Source of the DNA: Portunus trituberculatus
Taxonomy: Eukaryota > Arthropoda > Malacostraca > Decapoda > Portunidae
DNA length: 64,000 nt
Assembly (NCBI RefSeq): GCF_017591435.1
Contig: NC_059278.1
Span: forward strand, 5,550,576-5,614,575
Direction of reading: 5' to 3'
Position 1 is the stretch's first letter, and every line of letters begins with the position of its first letter. A program made the position numbers and the translations under genes. Below are positions 1-10,908 of the stretch, piece by piece. Under the pieces are notes generated by a model. The model did no database searches. It was not told the origin of the DNA and worked only from the letters and a program-made list of their open reading frames with translations.

Positions 1-94
1 GTTAGACAGGTCTATCTCGTTGTTTATTAGGCAGTTATAAATTTTTTGTTCAGTATGTGCTGTGGTTGTGAATCTCCATTTAAATTTACCAGTG

Positions 95-646
95 TCAATA
101 GCTGTTTTTAGGTAGTTCAGGCTGAATGATTCTTTTGGCCATCCTTCGCTCTTTTTTGTGATTATTTGCATCCCTAATTGTGCACCAGGGAGCTTTTCTA
201 CATTTGTTAGTCGGGTGGTCCTCGATAAAATAGCATTTTAAACAGGTCATTAAAGGGATGTGTTCGTCTATACTGATATTGAAGTGCGGGATACTCATGT
301 GAAAGGCGAGTAGTCCCTTGTCTGTGGCTTTCTTTGCTGCTGTGGAACTGTTCAGGGTTATTTTGATTATTTTTGTTTTAGGGATCTTAAATATGTTTTC
401 AATCCCCTCATTGAGAAAGTCATTTTTGTTGAGTAATTCTGCCTCTATTTCCTTTTCAGTATTATTGTATATGTGCTCGTCAGTGTTACGAAGCACTATG
501 GTTCGTTTGGTTCGTAGAACGTGGGGAAGGAAGTGGCTCCTCAAAGAGACTGCCAGTTGTCTAATTCTTTTTAGGTAGAGGACGAAGCCTCTGTGTTTGT
601 GTTTGAGTTGGTGGAGTTCGGCAGCAGAAGGCAACAGAGAGTCCAC
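95..646 (-). CDS. Retrotransposon ORF1 (gag-like) fragment with a zinc knuckle
   Basis: A 183-residue reading frame. Near its C-terminus is the run TCLKCYFIEDHPTNKC, a zinc-knuckle-like C-x2-C-x5-H-x4-C (the usual spacing is C-x2-C-x4-H-x4-C). The upstream part is lysine-rich and has a region resembling the fold before the knuckle in ORF1 proteins of I/Jockey-type LINEs. The frame stops at 95, but a +1 frame stays open on the same strand to position 1. That suggests one frameshift and continuation off the left edge. In the family such proteins bind element RNA. No reverse transcriptase lies in the window for this element. I infer a decayed retrotransposon ORF1 rather than a host gene. Confidence 0.55.
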   Translation of the reverse strand: MDSLLPSAAELHQLKHKHRGFVLYLKRIRQLAVSLRSHFLPHVLRTKRTIVLRNTDEHIYNNTEKEIEAELLNKNDFLNEGIENIFKIPKTKIIKITLNSSTAAKKATDKGLLAFHMSIPHFNISIDEHIPLMTCLKCYFIEDHPTNKCRKAPWCTIRDANNHKKERRMAKRIIQPELPKNSY

Positions 647-779
647 AAGGCAGGAGAGGCAGGTGAGCTGTTGCTCCTTTGACTGGAGTTGGAGTTGGAA
701 TTGCGAGTTGGAGTTGATCTACTGACCGCTTTGATACCGAATTATTAATAGATGAAATAGAAATAGCTTCCCGCGTCAT

Positions 780-1100
780 TGGTGGGTGTTATGGCCAATG
801 AGAGGGCAGTCCACGTGGATACAGTAGCGGGGATGGGGGGTATGGCGGGGGAGGGGGTATGCTGTCGCTACACCAGTCGCTGTGTGTGTGGGGTCAACCC
901 AGAATCGCGCTTCTCAAGTCGCGCTTCTAAAATCGCTTCGTGTGTGGGGGGATTAAGAGAATACAGGGTTATCCCGCTTTCCGAGTTCTGCGCACCCAGT
1001 GACGTCACGGGAATGCGGGGTGGGTGGTCGCTGGGAGGTTGGTTGGGGAAGGGGTACGGGTAGGGAAAGAGCGGGGGTGAGCATGTTTACCAGAAAAGAA
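780..1100. other. GC-rich non-coding stretch
   Basis: This stretch is markedly richer in G and CG dinucleotides than the AT-rich surroundings. It ends in the repeat copy at 950-1007. It has short open frames on the + strand but no recognisable domain, so I do not call a gene. It could be promoter or 5' UTR sequence, or part of a dispersed repeat. Confidence 0.3.
950..1007 (+). repeat. Dispersed repeat copy with CRE-like palindrome
   Basis: A 27-base block at 950-976 starting GGATTAAGAGAATAC is followed at 1000-1007 by TGACGTCA, a perfect CREB/ATF-type palindrome. The same 27 bases occur exactly in reverse complement at 2058-2084, again with TGACGTCA on the same side. The two copies are therefore one repeat family in opposite orientation, or the ends of one element. 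Confidence 0.6.
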
Positions 1101-1150
1101 AACGGGTGGATAGGAAGAGTAACTACGACAGACTCATATTACTCGCACGT

Positions 1151-1154
<4 letters not shown>

Positions 1155-1220
<66 letters not shown>

Positions 1221-1244
1221 TTTATGAATTAAACAAGCTTTTAC

Positions 1245-1324
<80 letters not shown>
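1155..1324. repeat. Compound microsatellite (TC)n, (AT)n, (TG)n
   Basis: An uninterrupted TC tract at about 1155-1216 is followed by a short AT-rich gap, an AT tract at about 1248-1308, then TG to 1324, where the SINE starts. The Ser/Leu and Ile/Tyr reading frames here are translations of the repeat. Confidence 0.95.
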
Positions 1325-1325
<1 letters not shown>

Positions 1326-1554
1326 TTCACTGTTTGATCTGCTGCAGTCTCTGACGAGACAGCCAGACGTTACGCTACGGAACGAGCTCAGAGCTAATTA
1401 TTTCCGATCTTCGGATAGGCCTGAGACCAGGCACACACCACACACCGGGACAACAAGGTCACAACTCCGTGAAAGAAGACACACCCAAATATCTCCACCC
1501 GGCCGGGGAATCGAACCCCAATGTGAAGCCAGCGCTCTAACCACTGAGCTACCG
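1325..1554 (-). mobile_element. tRNA-derived SINE, deleted copy
   Basis: On the minus strand it begins with a tRNA-like head (GGTAGCTCAGTGGTTAGAGC, the A-box region) and has a B-box GGGTTCGATTCCCC. It continues with the same body as the SINE at 60321-60611 and ends near GCAGCAGATCAAACAGTG. It lacks about 15 bases around the anticodon arm and a 50-base internal module present in the other copy. It lies between (TG)n tracts on both sides. Confidence 0.85.
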
Positions 1555-1581
1555 TGTGTGTGTGTGTGTGTGTGTGTGTGT
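1555..1581. repeat. (TG)n microsatellite
   Basis: A TG run directly abuts the 5' (tRNA) end of the reversed SINE. Confidence 0.9.
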
Positions 1582-1803
1582 AGGGGATGACAGAGAAACG
1601 GTTATATGTATTCATAGCTAAAATAAGTCTTTTAATTATCCTAACATGTAATACAATAATGTGAATGATAGTAAATATTGATCCGTAAAATACAGTATTC
1701 CCTAAAACATTAACAGTACTCACACAATATTAAAAACTTTATCCGGTATTGTTGACAAAGGACCGACCCCTCGCGTCTCTCTCCCTGCCTGTCCTCTTCC
1801 TAC

Positions 1804-1804
<1 letters not shown>

Positions 1805-1864
<60 letters not shown>

Positions 1865-1927
1865 GCCGGAAATTCAAATATGCTACCGTTAAGATAAATT
1901 TTGTTTCTCTCTCTCTCTCCGGACCGG

Positions 1928-1979
<52 letters not shown>
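1805..1979. repeat. Microsatellite cluster (CT)n, (CA)n, (GA)n
   Basis: CT runs at about 1805-1864 and 1907-1918, a CA run at about 1929-1942 and a GA run at about 1943-1979 surround a short unique piece. The CT and GA parts on either side could pair with each other. Confidence 0.9.
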
Positions 1980-1981
<2 letters not shown>

Positions 1982-2018
1982 CCGCCGCCTCTCTACACCC
2001 GGACCTGAAGCAGCTGCG

Positions 2019-2084
2019 TGACGTCATGCGCCAAGTCGGCTCATTTTTACTCAGAAACGGGATAACCCTGTATTCTCTTAATCC
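2019..2084 (-). repeat. Second (inverted) copy of the dispersed repeat with CRE-like palindrome
   Basis: Reverse complement of the 950-1007 repeat. There are 27 identical bases at 2058-2084 and TGACGTCA at 2019-2026. Between these two blocks the copies differ in sequence and length (31 against 23 bases), so the shared part is patchy. Confidence 0.6.
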
Positions 2085-2197
2085 TGCCGCAGCTACGCTA
2101 TCGAATGTCGTCACGCGTTAAGAATATTACGCAAAAACAATAAGTTTAAGGAGCAGGCAATAACACTTATGATGCTTCCGTGTCTTGTCGCCGCCAG

Positions 2198-2341
2198 GGC
2201 GTACGTGGCCACTGCTGATGCGGGAATACGATGACGAGATTGTCCCTTTCTCCGAGATAGACGTGTTGTTTCGGCCCTTGATTCAGACTGTCACGGCCCT
2301 CGCCACACGCACCCGCGTCATCTTCTGGAGTCAGAGCAGAG
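2198..2341 (+). CDS. Single exon paralogous to exon 6 of the SGNH/PC-esterase-like gene
   Basis: It begins after a CAG acceptor (2195-2197) and ends at a GTGAGC donor. Read with two bases completing a Gly codon it gives G-RTWPLLMREYDD, then a helical stretch, then ending VIFWSQSR. Exon 6 of the gene at 5260-8204 reads G-FGTWMLADRKFT and ends LLFWVQSR, with the same acceptor phase and near-equal length (144 against 145 bases). The donor phases differ (1 against 2). I found no matching neighbouring exons between here and 5260. It may be the tail of a gene off the left edge, or a relic of tandem duplication. Confidence 0.6.
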
Positions 2342-3932
2342 GTGAGCTGATGTGACTGTGTTGGTGTAGCAGTGATTCATATTATAATAAATCTACACTC
2401 GTCTCATCCTCATGCATCAAGTGATATTGTCAGGTAGCAGTGTATTCTTCACTACTAGGTACACTCATACTGTTGCTTTTAGTTATTATTATTATTATTA
2501 TTATTATTATCATCATCATTATTATTGTTTTATTATATTTATTATCGTTTTTTAGAGAGTATATGTTATGGGGTTATTATTATCATTATTATTATTATTA
2601 CTATTATTATTATTATTATTATGTGATAATCATCATTATTATATTATTATTGTTTTAGAGAGAACATGTATTACGGGGTTATTATGGTGGTTATTTTACC
2701 TGATTGTGCATAGAATAGAAATGTCAATTACTTTTGTAATAACGCTTACATAAATGTAGTACATGGTGTTTCGAGCTATCTATAAGAGAACAAAGATGAT
2801 TAACTATGAGATATGCTACAACTAATTGAACAGATGAAGGATGTAATGATGAAACATTATTCCATCTTACGGGAGAAGATAAGATGTGTATTGTTCTTTG
2901 GAGAGAAGCACGTGTTTCGAACCGCCGCTATTTAACTGTTTCGAACACCCTTGGCGAACACCAACTAAAGAGCCGAGTAGATGGGGGCAGGTGGAGGAAG
3001 ACGGTCCCAGGACCCAGACGCGACCACTCAGTCACGTAGACGCTTGTGAGCTGCGGTGCGGGGAAGAGCTGCTGTTCTGCCAGGTTAGGAGGATTTAAGT
3101 ACAGGACTACACTATGGACAGGGTTGAATACAGCATTGACAGACAACCTGTATCTTTCAGGTGAGTTTTGGTGATATAGTTTATTTGACCTGTATATAAC
3201 ACTTACTACAGTTCAATTCCCTACTCAGGCAGCACGTAATCCCTCTTTGCGATGACTATTTTGTGGGAGTGAAGCCAGAACGAGTGTCACAGCCTGTTAA
3301 CAAGAGTAAAATAATGATGTCACATGCGCTCGCTGCGTAAGTTTCCTTTATTTGAATTTATAGGCCGAATTTCCTGAGAAACGCGCTAATTAACGGAAAG
3401 TATTTTTCTTCTTTTTATTGATTAAGGATTACTTCTATAGGGAAAAAAATGTAATGGTCATTCGAACTTAACGTGACATTTAGCATGAATTTTAGTCGTT
3501 ATAAACTACCTCCGCTAATGTTCAGCATTATCCATGATTGAGTAAGGTGTTAAGTTTTAGTAACATGAAAGTTTTCGTTACATGCAAGTACATCCTTTAT
3601 CCGTTGTTTCTATGAGGTAACAATTTTGATGGCTGTGATCCTGATGTGGTAGTTCACGTTCTTCTAGTTGATGAGTTCTTAGTCAATTAAGCGTTGACTC
3701 TCGAAAACGAGTGATTACTCCGATGTTAATAGATTTGGAATGAGTCCATATACGCCGTCTCTTGCATGTACTTTAACATGTGGTGAATGTGCAAACTCAT
3801 ATTTGGAACTACTGTTTTCCTCATAAATTTGCAAAGCTTATTTTTATTGCTGTAGACACAGTGAAAGAGATATGGGAGTGAGTGAGTGAGGGAGGTAGAA
3901 GGAATGGAGGGGTGGGAGAGGGAAGGAGGGAA

Positions 3933-3999
<67 letters not shown>

Positions 4000-5259
4000 G
4001 ACATGAGAAATACAGAAAGGAGTAGGGATGAAGTGAACATGGTGTGGGGTTAAGAAAGGACTTAATTTACTCTTCACGGCTGTTGAACATTGTTATTTGC
4101 TTACTAAAATCCTTCGAGTTGACATGTCGCTCTAGGTGAAAATAAGGTTAGGAAAACTGCTTCAAGTTAAGAGCAGACTGTACAGAACGGGTATTTATTG
4201 AAGAAGAAAAAAACAGTACAGTAACACGTATACAGTGCACTACCTTCAAGTTGGAAGAAATTAGTTCCTATTGGACCGGAGGCAGTCATAACCGCTTTGC
4301 GATTTGTACACTACAGTTACCTAGTTTTCTGCCATATTTTGTAGTCGTCCTTGTAATAGTGCCTGTGAACAAGTTGATACGTCTGTGCCACTCTTACCAT
4401 GGCTAAGCTCAGTGATAATTATTCCGACAAATCAGATTCCCTGCCCCCTCCCTCCGGCCCTCGACTTCAACACCACAACCAGGATCACACTCGTCCATTT
4501 GTCACAGGTCTTAGGATATAATAGGGCGGGAACTCGACAAATTGGTATAGCATGCATGAAGAGAGTTAATTAAGGGAATGTCTTCACTAGGCGGTAGCCA
4601 TATATATAAGGTAAAATGGACGTATAGCAACGTGACTCGCTCCATCCTAAATGATTCTCACCAAACCGTCTCTCCATAACCACTGCATGTAGAGACATCG
4701 GGATGACATCATTAGGAAGAAGACTTGCTGTTAAATAAAGACTATTTCATTTACTCATCCATTGCACTATCAAGTTTAAGGTGTGTATGAATACAACCTA
4801 TTTTCGACGTTTAGCCCTGGAGGCGCCGTCTTAGCTGGGTTAAACAATATTCTCAAACTTTCCTGGTCCATCGTAAAACGGTCATGAAAAAGTAGAATTA
4901 AAGATCTGTTTTTCCTGTTGGAGAGAGCGTTTACGTGGTGTGTGTAAGGGTGACGGCCGGCTGTCTGGCTTACTAGTCGAATAGAATCTCTTGTTTCGGG
5001 TGCTGTTCTGCTTTCTTTGATTCCTTTTTCGGTTCTTGTACCAATCAGGATTCTGTAGTTCATTCATTTCACTTGTTCTTCCGTCTCTCTCCCTCTCTCT
5101 CGTAGTCATCTTGTCACTTCAGATCAAATTTCGGATCGTTCGTGCCCCTAATCTAGTGTCTAGGCTCCATTTTAATTCCTTGGCTTTCCTTGGGTTTCAT
5201 TAATTTTAGACTCATTACCTTCCATCTCATCACCTCAGCCTCGCCACCCTTTCCTTGTC
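2342..5259. other. Non-coding interval with microsatellites
   Basis: Between the lone paralogous exon and the start of the SGNH-like gene. It holds a (TTA)n-rich block at about 2479-2660 and a pure (GA)n tract at about 3938-3997. A candidate exon lies at 3230-3338, with acceptor CCTACTCAG and donor GTAAGT and one open frame of about 36 residues ending ALAA. I do not recognise that peptide and its phase does not fit the 2198-2341 exon. No other coding signal is visible. Confidence 0.4.
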
Positions 5260-6396
5260 ATGCGACGATACAAAGTCTCGGTATTGGCAGTGGTTGTGGT
5301 GACTGCAGGAACCTTTACTTTAGTGCTCCTTTCTTCTCTTCGTCCCTCCACCCCTGCTTACCCCATACTTCCCCAAGACCCTCCAGCCCCGTCTCGGCGT
5401 CATTTTTCACACTGCCAAGCTATGTTTACTATCAATAAGAGCACCCCGGACACTTGGTGGGACTCAGGTAAGCTGGTGACAGACAGAAACAGGTAGACAG
5501 ACAGATAGGCAGGCAGGCAAGCAGTGAAAAAGGCGGACAACAGACTGACAGACAAGAGAAAAGTGTCTAGTGGAGTAAAAACAATCTCTCTCTCTCTCTC
5601 TCTCTAGTAAGCAATTCTGCATGTCATTTGTCAGGGAAAAGGTCAGCTGTGAAAATATGATTGTTACTCGTTCTTCTCTGAGAATTACCTTCAGGGTTAT
5701 AGGAAATTATTACTTGGGTTTTCATGTGTATATTTCCCGAACCTGCAGAAATATGAAAATGTTACTAGTCATGGAAACAGTCTTGAAAACTTAGTTAATT
5801 CCACTAGAGCTCGTTATCTATGATTAGGTAATACTAAAACAAATAATACAGCCATGTGTTCTATTTAGTTCACCTGACGACCTTTCACTGTCCTCTTAAC
5901 CTTTAGGAGCTACCTAACTTTACATTTTATTAAAATAAAATTCATCCAGTATCTCATGTCATTATTTTCTTTTCTTATTATTATTTTAACTCTGCTCTTA
6001 CCCATTCGCCTTCATTTTTACCCCTCAAGGTTCAATTCGTTCAATCATGCTTATTCTCGTCATGAATTCTCGTGAATTTTGTTTACTTCTCTATTCTTCC
6101 TGTATGAAGAGTTCTATCCTATCCGTGTTTGTTTATCCTCCCTATTGTTTCCGGTATGGTCTTTTTTTAAGCCTATTGTTCATATCTATTATTTTCATTT
6201 TTTTTTCTAATGAATAACGAGAAAAAAAAACTCCCTGTAAATACATGTCAATTTTTCTTTCGCCTTTATTTCCCTTTTTCTTTTTCTTTAGTGCTTAAAA
6301 TCTACTCTCAATGATTTAATATCCCTGTATAATTCTTCCATTATTCTTTCCAAATGGTGCTACTTGAAATCTATTTCTTATACCAATTTCTTGCTG

Positions 6397-6482
<86 letters not shown>

Positions 6483-8204
6483 TTATCCATTTTTGTTCTT
6501 AGACGCGCCGTACGAAGAATTAGCAAGTCGTCTTCCGCTCCTCCTTGGTGACATAAAGTCTGAGGGCTCACCGGAAAACAAATCGGCGCCACTGTTTCTA
6601 GGTACTCGGCTGGAGTTAATGGGGGGCACCGTGCCTTATATTCCCTGTCAGGTATGTTCCTTTTATCGAGGGAATTGAGAGGATAGACTGGGAATGGACA
6701 GGTAGACAGGTAATGGGATAAACGAGTAAATGTGTGTTTCTGCTTAGCCTAAATATTTTGGTTGTCTGTCTATAGTCGTGTTAATTTATCAGTTTTATTT
6801 ATGCATTTATATGCACATTAGTTCCTATCAACCTTGTGTTCTAATCTACCGTGGACAGGTGCAGGAGTATGGGGTGAAGGAGGCGGGTCGATGTGTGGCG
6901 GCACGGACAGCAAAGGGAGCCTCCACCTGGATCACCTTCATCGGAGATTCGAATCAGCGACAGAAGATTCACTCCTTTCTTGACTTTCTGCCGCCAGATC
7001 TCACCTATTTCTTCTATCTGGGGGACAAGCAGGTGAGTGGAAAGGACACGTGCCTCGCGTAGCCTCATCTGGCGTCGTATGACTGTCGTTTCGGTGCCGT
7101 GACTCGATTATTATTAGTTTATCGTATTCCCACCTCCAACTTTATGACAATACTCTTACCGAGTCATTAGTTGCTTGGATTTACATATCTTCATTATTTC
7201 AGCTTCTTTGCGTTGTTTCTTTAGTCTGCCTCGTAAGGCTTAGTGACTTATTAGATGAAAACGTGGCAGCATGTGTTCCTGCCACTCATGTCTACCTCTA
7301 CGCTAATACTGCAGGTGAGCCTCCAGGTGTTCACGGACGCCGTTTCCCACCACAAGAAACGTCCACCAGTGTTTGAAATTGTTGGTCGACCAACACCACC
7401 ACGACCACCACCAACACCAACACCAACACCGTTAGATCGCCACGACAGTATCTTTCCATCTGGTATGAACGAGGTTTCATGTTTTCTTTCAGTTTTAATG
7501 TTCTTGGTCTGAAGCTTTATCGAAAGAAATTTCCTTATAAAACTTTTATGCATCTCGATTTGTCATTTAACAGGAGGGGTTGAAGTGCTACGATATGCAA
7601 ACAAAAGCAACGGAGGACAAACGGAATATCCACCTTCTCAGAGGGTGCTGCTCGAAGGAAAGTCACACCCACAAGAATCCTATGTTTTCAGGGTGACGGT
7701 GTTGTGGTATCCTGGAACAAACGATGCTATCAAGTCGTCGTCCTTATCTCGCAAGTTGGTAGTGACAAGACTGCAGCAGTGGCTGAATACGAACATCCTT
7801 CCTGATGCAGTAGTTGTTGGTATGAAAACATGTCTCCATAGACTGTTGATAATGGCTAATGACTTCTTTGCATAATACTCAAGTGGTCAAGTATTTGTGC
7901 TGTATTTGTGACTAAAACACTGATATATTTACTGGTCAAGTATTTGTGCTGTATTTGTGACTAAAACACTGATATATTTACTATTCTAAATTCTAATGGT
8001 TTCCGCGTCTTTCCTGGTCATCCCTCCCTTTCTTCCCCCATCTTCTTTCTCCTCCTCAGGGTTCGGCACATGGATGTTGGCTGACCGCAAGTTCACGGAC
8101 GAGCTGTGGCCCTTTACAAAAGTAGAGGTAGCTGCCCTAGCACTGGAGGACACCCTCATTCAACTCGCTGCCGAGACCCATTTGCTGTTTTGGGTGCAGA
8201 GTAG
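5260..8204 (+). CDS. SGNH/PC-esterase-like type II membrane protein, exons 1-6
   Basis: Exons: 5260-5467, 6503-6651, 6859-7032, 7315-7462, 7574-7819 and 8060-8204, all with GT-AG ends and phases that join (1,0,0,1,1,2). Exon 7 (24801 or 36455) starts with the one base needed, and exon 8 ends with a stop. The spliced product is 452 residues. The start is the first in-frame ATG. Residues 6-27 are a hydrophobic signal anchor after MRRYK, followed by a Pro-rich stem. FIGDSNQRQKIH places a GDS-type nucleophile at Ser150, and PDAVVVGFGTW resembles the third SGNH block. Exon 8 supplies CFDMHHASYET, a D-x-x-H (Asp417, His420) as in PC-esterase families. Exon 4 has a Pro/Thr-rich linker (PTPPRPPPTPTPTP). 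A Golgi-lumen acyl-esterase or transferase role is inferred from the family, and the substrate is unknown. Confidence 0.6.
5584..5606. repeat. (CT)n microsatellite in intron 1
   Basis: A short uninterrupted CT run within the first intron of the SGNH-like gene. Confidence 0.85.
6398..6482. repeat. (AT)n microsatellite with AC end, in intron 1
   Basis: An AT run of about 76 bases ends in ACACAC about 20 bases upstream of the exon 2 acceptor at 6501-6502. It occupies much of the place where a polypyrimidine tract and branch point would be, though TTTTTGTTCTTAG remains at the acceptor. Confidence 0.95.
7879..7981. repeat. Short tandem duplication in intron 5
   Basis: A unit of about 47 bases beginning CTGGTCAAGTATTTGTG (first copy starting TCAAGTGGTCAAG) occurs twice in a row, ending in GATATATTTACT. 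Intronic, with no coding role seen. Confidence 0.7.
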
Positions 8205-8217
8205 GTGAGTTCTATTA

Positions 8218-8497
8218 TCACTGCTGCTACTACTACTACTTCTACTGTGTACTACTACTACTACTTTTACTGTGTACTACTACTACTACTTCTACTGTGT
8301 ACTACTACTACTACTACTGTGCACTGCTACTGCTGCTTCTGCTGTCTGCTACTACTGCTACTTCTGCTGTGCTACTACTACTGCTGCTATGCTGTGCTAC
8401 TACTATGTGCTACTGCTGTGCTACTATGTGCTGCTACTGCTACTGCTGCTACTACTGCTGCTGCTGCTACTGCTATTGCTGCTACTGCTGCTGTGTG

Positions 8498-8530
<33 letters not shown>

Positions 8531-8542
8531 TGTGCTGCTGCT

Positions 8543-8629
<87 letters not shown>

Positions 8630-8654
8630 GCTGCTGCTGTATGCTGCTACTGCT
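8218..8654. repeat. Long imperfect (CTA/CTG)n trinucleotide tract
   Basis: About 435 bases, grading from mostly CTA with TTCTACTGTGTA interruptions at the left to nearly pure CTG at the right. It begins 13 bases after the exon 6 donor. Three frames are open (poly-Leu, poly-Cys/Tyr, poly-Ala/Thr), as expected for a trinucleotide repeat, so no protein is called. Its right end abuts MULE sequence without any TIR. Confidence 0.95.
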
Positions 8655-9771
8655 CTGGTGTATAAGAACTTAAAGGTCCTTCACAGAGAAACTAATGACC
8701 ACCCATTGTTTTTATGTACCTACACTGGGATGGTAAAATGGAAACATATCATCATTTTTTCGCTACACTTAAACCATTACTGGACAACTCACTTTCTGAG
8801 TCAGAGCTAACCTTAGACATCAAAATTGGTAGTGATGAGGAAAAGGCATTGTGTAAGGCCATTGACAGTAATTTCCCTAGGGCTACTAGATTCCTCTGCA
8901 CTAAACACCTCAAGGATAATGTTGCTGAATATCTTAAAAACAAAGAAGGGGCAAGCACTTACGCTAGAAAAGAGGTCATAGACGATCTATTTGGCCAGGA
9001 AGGCTTAGGCAGTAGTAATGACAGTTTCCAATTTGAACAGCGAGCCTCAGATATTAGAGAGAAACATTTGGAAAGTATGCCAAGTTTTGTATCATATTTC
9101 GAAAACCGAATAAAAGATTTGATGTTCAAGCATGTTTACAAACCAAACCAAGATTGCATTCCCCAAACAGACCGTCTTTGGACCAATAATAATTGTGAAT
9201 CTCTGAATTTTGTGATCAAAAAGGCCATAAATTGGAAGTCTCAAAAATTACCTGATTTAATAAAGACACTTTACAGTGTGGCTAATATTCGAATGCTGGA
9301 CCTACGACGGGCTCTCTTTGGCATGGGAAATTATGTCCTCCACCCTTCCCTACATAAGAAATTCTATGTTGGGCATGCCCACTGGAAAAACAAAAGTGAA
9401 GATGACAAAAAACTTTTCTCAGCATTTTGCACTTACAAGAAACAGCAAATTCTGAAATGGTAACCTCCACTGACGGTGAATTAAAAGTTAAATGGGTGGT
9501 ATTGCCAAAACCTGGCCAGCGTAGACCACCCAGGCAGAAAGAGCAGCACCAAAAAATAATGCAATACACCTTTCCTATGGTACACCTACCACCAAATCAC
9601 TATGGTTCCCAACAAAGTCAATGTAATTATTAATTCTTAATTGTTCATGTTCTTAGCAACGTTTACATCCCATTACTAACTTGATTTCTTGTATATTTAT
9701 CCATATTTGGTCACTTTTTGTGGTCCGATAGTAGTGTTCCGATAGTGTTCCGATAGTGTTTAGACGTGCCC
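8655..9771 (+). mobile_element. 3' half of the MULE transposon (copy 1) with a complete right end
   Basis: It starts mid-gene at TGGTGTATAAGAAC and matches 23153-24285 almost base for base. Transposase frame 8714-9463 contains GSDEEKALCKAI, CTKHLKDNV and NNCESLNFVIKKA. A few indels separate it from the other copy. One nearby loss removes part of the stretch before LHWDG, and the C-terminal tail is frameshifted after KKQQI. Its right terminus (ending GACGTGCC at 9770) is more complete than in the copy at 21013-24285. It is followed by CCCAAAGTT (9772-9780), the target-site duplicate also seen at 21004-21012. Confidence 0.85.
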
Positions 9772-10348
9772 CCCAAAGTTTTCTCCCCAGACTCTTTGAT
9801 TTCCTTTTCCAGACTTGCAACTTTGTAATTTACCTCCTTTCTTTCCATTTCCTGACTTTTTTTCCATTCAGCCTGTCACTTTTCCTAAAGATTCTCCACA
9901 TTTGTCGCAATTCACTTTAATTAACTTAACTTCCTCTTTCAGTACTGCATTTTCTGTCTTCATTTCAGCGCACTCTTTCATTACATTGTCATAACTCGTT
10001 TCCAGGCCCCATACTTTTCAAACAGTTTTCAATTTACCTTCCAACTCCAGAATTTTCTTCACATAAACGCTTCTCCATTATTCCTTGAAATCCTGTGAAG
10101 TCTGATTCATCTTTCGAGTTCACGGGGATGTTGCGCAGATGTAAACAAACTTCAGCTGATGGCTCAAACGCGCTACAGTTTATATTCACCTTCCCTGGAC
10201 ATTATTTTGCTAATCAACAGTTAACATGACTATATGGAGACGGGACAAACATTACAAGCTCCTTTCCCACCTTAGTTACTCTTGGCAATGGCAACTGTAG
10301 AATTAGAGATGATTGCTCTGGAGCTCAGCGACCACATATCGACTGTCC
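9772..10348 (-). mobile_element. LINE-C 5' end (5' UTR and ORF1 start), reversed
   Basis: Reverse complement of the LINE-C 5' region at 46632-47230, including the ORF1 start and coiled-coil region. It carries numerous small deletions. It joins the MULE right end at the target duplicate CCCAAAGTT and ends in a (TG)n tract, which is the (CA)n 5' flank of LINE-C in its own orientation. Confidence 0.85.
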
Positions 10349-10371
10349 TGTGTGTGTGTGTGTGTGTGTGT
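10349..10371. repeat. (TG)n microsatellite at the 5' flank of reversed LINE-C
   Basis: A TG run abutting the element's 5' end. The same junction is seen at about 24350 and 35994. Confidence 0.9.
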
Positions 10372-10761
10372 CTTTATATAGCTTTTAAAATCATATTAAC
10401 AAAGAAATCAATGCATTAATTTATAGCAATCTCCCCAAGAAAAGCATCATATTTTGCAGTTTATACTTGTCTGAAGAAAGATGTATTTACCTGTTCTTGT
10501 GCTCATCTTTGTGCTTAAATTATCTGAAATTTAGTTAAGTAAGAGGCTTAATAAAAAAAACCTCTGAAGATGATACATGCCCATAGATATATATCTGTTT
10601 GTTTAATACTTCATCAGCTGACTAACTTGCTGTAGATGCGCAGGAATGAATAATTCTATTTTTGTTTACCAATTTTCTCTCTCTCTCTCTCTCTCTCTCT
10701 TTAAATATTTTTTTACAGAACTCTTAACATTGGATAATTTTGCATATTGGTTGTCTTGCAG

Positions 10762-10908
10762 AAGAACAGGTGCTTGGCTCTGGGATTCCACTGCCTTAAC
10801 CTTGCCAACCTACAATGTCAGCGCCTTAGTGACCAAGATGTACTACCATCCTCTTTACTCAAACAAGCCCCATTTTGTCATCCCATGTTTACTGAATTGA
10901 ATTCTGGG
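10762..10908 (+). pseudogene. SGNH/PC-esterase-like exon 7, copy 1 (frameshifted)
   Basis: The acceptor TTGTCTTGCAG and the opening RTGAWLWDST are kept. Losses follow within the run matching LPFNLANLREC and again later, so the frame is broken. It also lacks bases at the donor (TCTGGG instead of TCTGTGGG). Compared with the open copies at 24801 and 36455 it cannot encode the same peptide. It may be a true pseudoexon or poor consensus sequence. Confidence 0.75.

Noticed and set aside
1106..1354. Open frames of Ser/Leu and Ile/Tyr repeats, and similar ones at 2440, 3726, 6354, 8205, 14112, 15872 and 34745
   Set aside because: They are translations of microsatellites, which stay open in several frames at once.
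2342..5259. Missing exons 7-8 of the upstream paralog
   Set aside because: I looked for the WDST block and the D-x-x-H exon and found no match. The CTGTTTCGA at 2936 is a short chance similarity to exon 8.
8205..8810. A 201-residue Thr/Cys/Leu/Ala-rich frame
   Set aside because: It is the CTA/CTG tract read through into MULE sequence. It starts at the exon 6 splice donor and two other frames are equally open.
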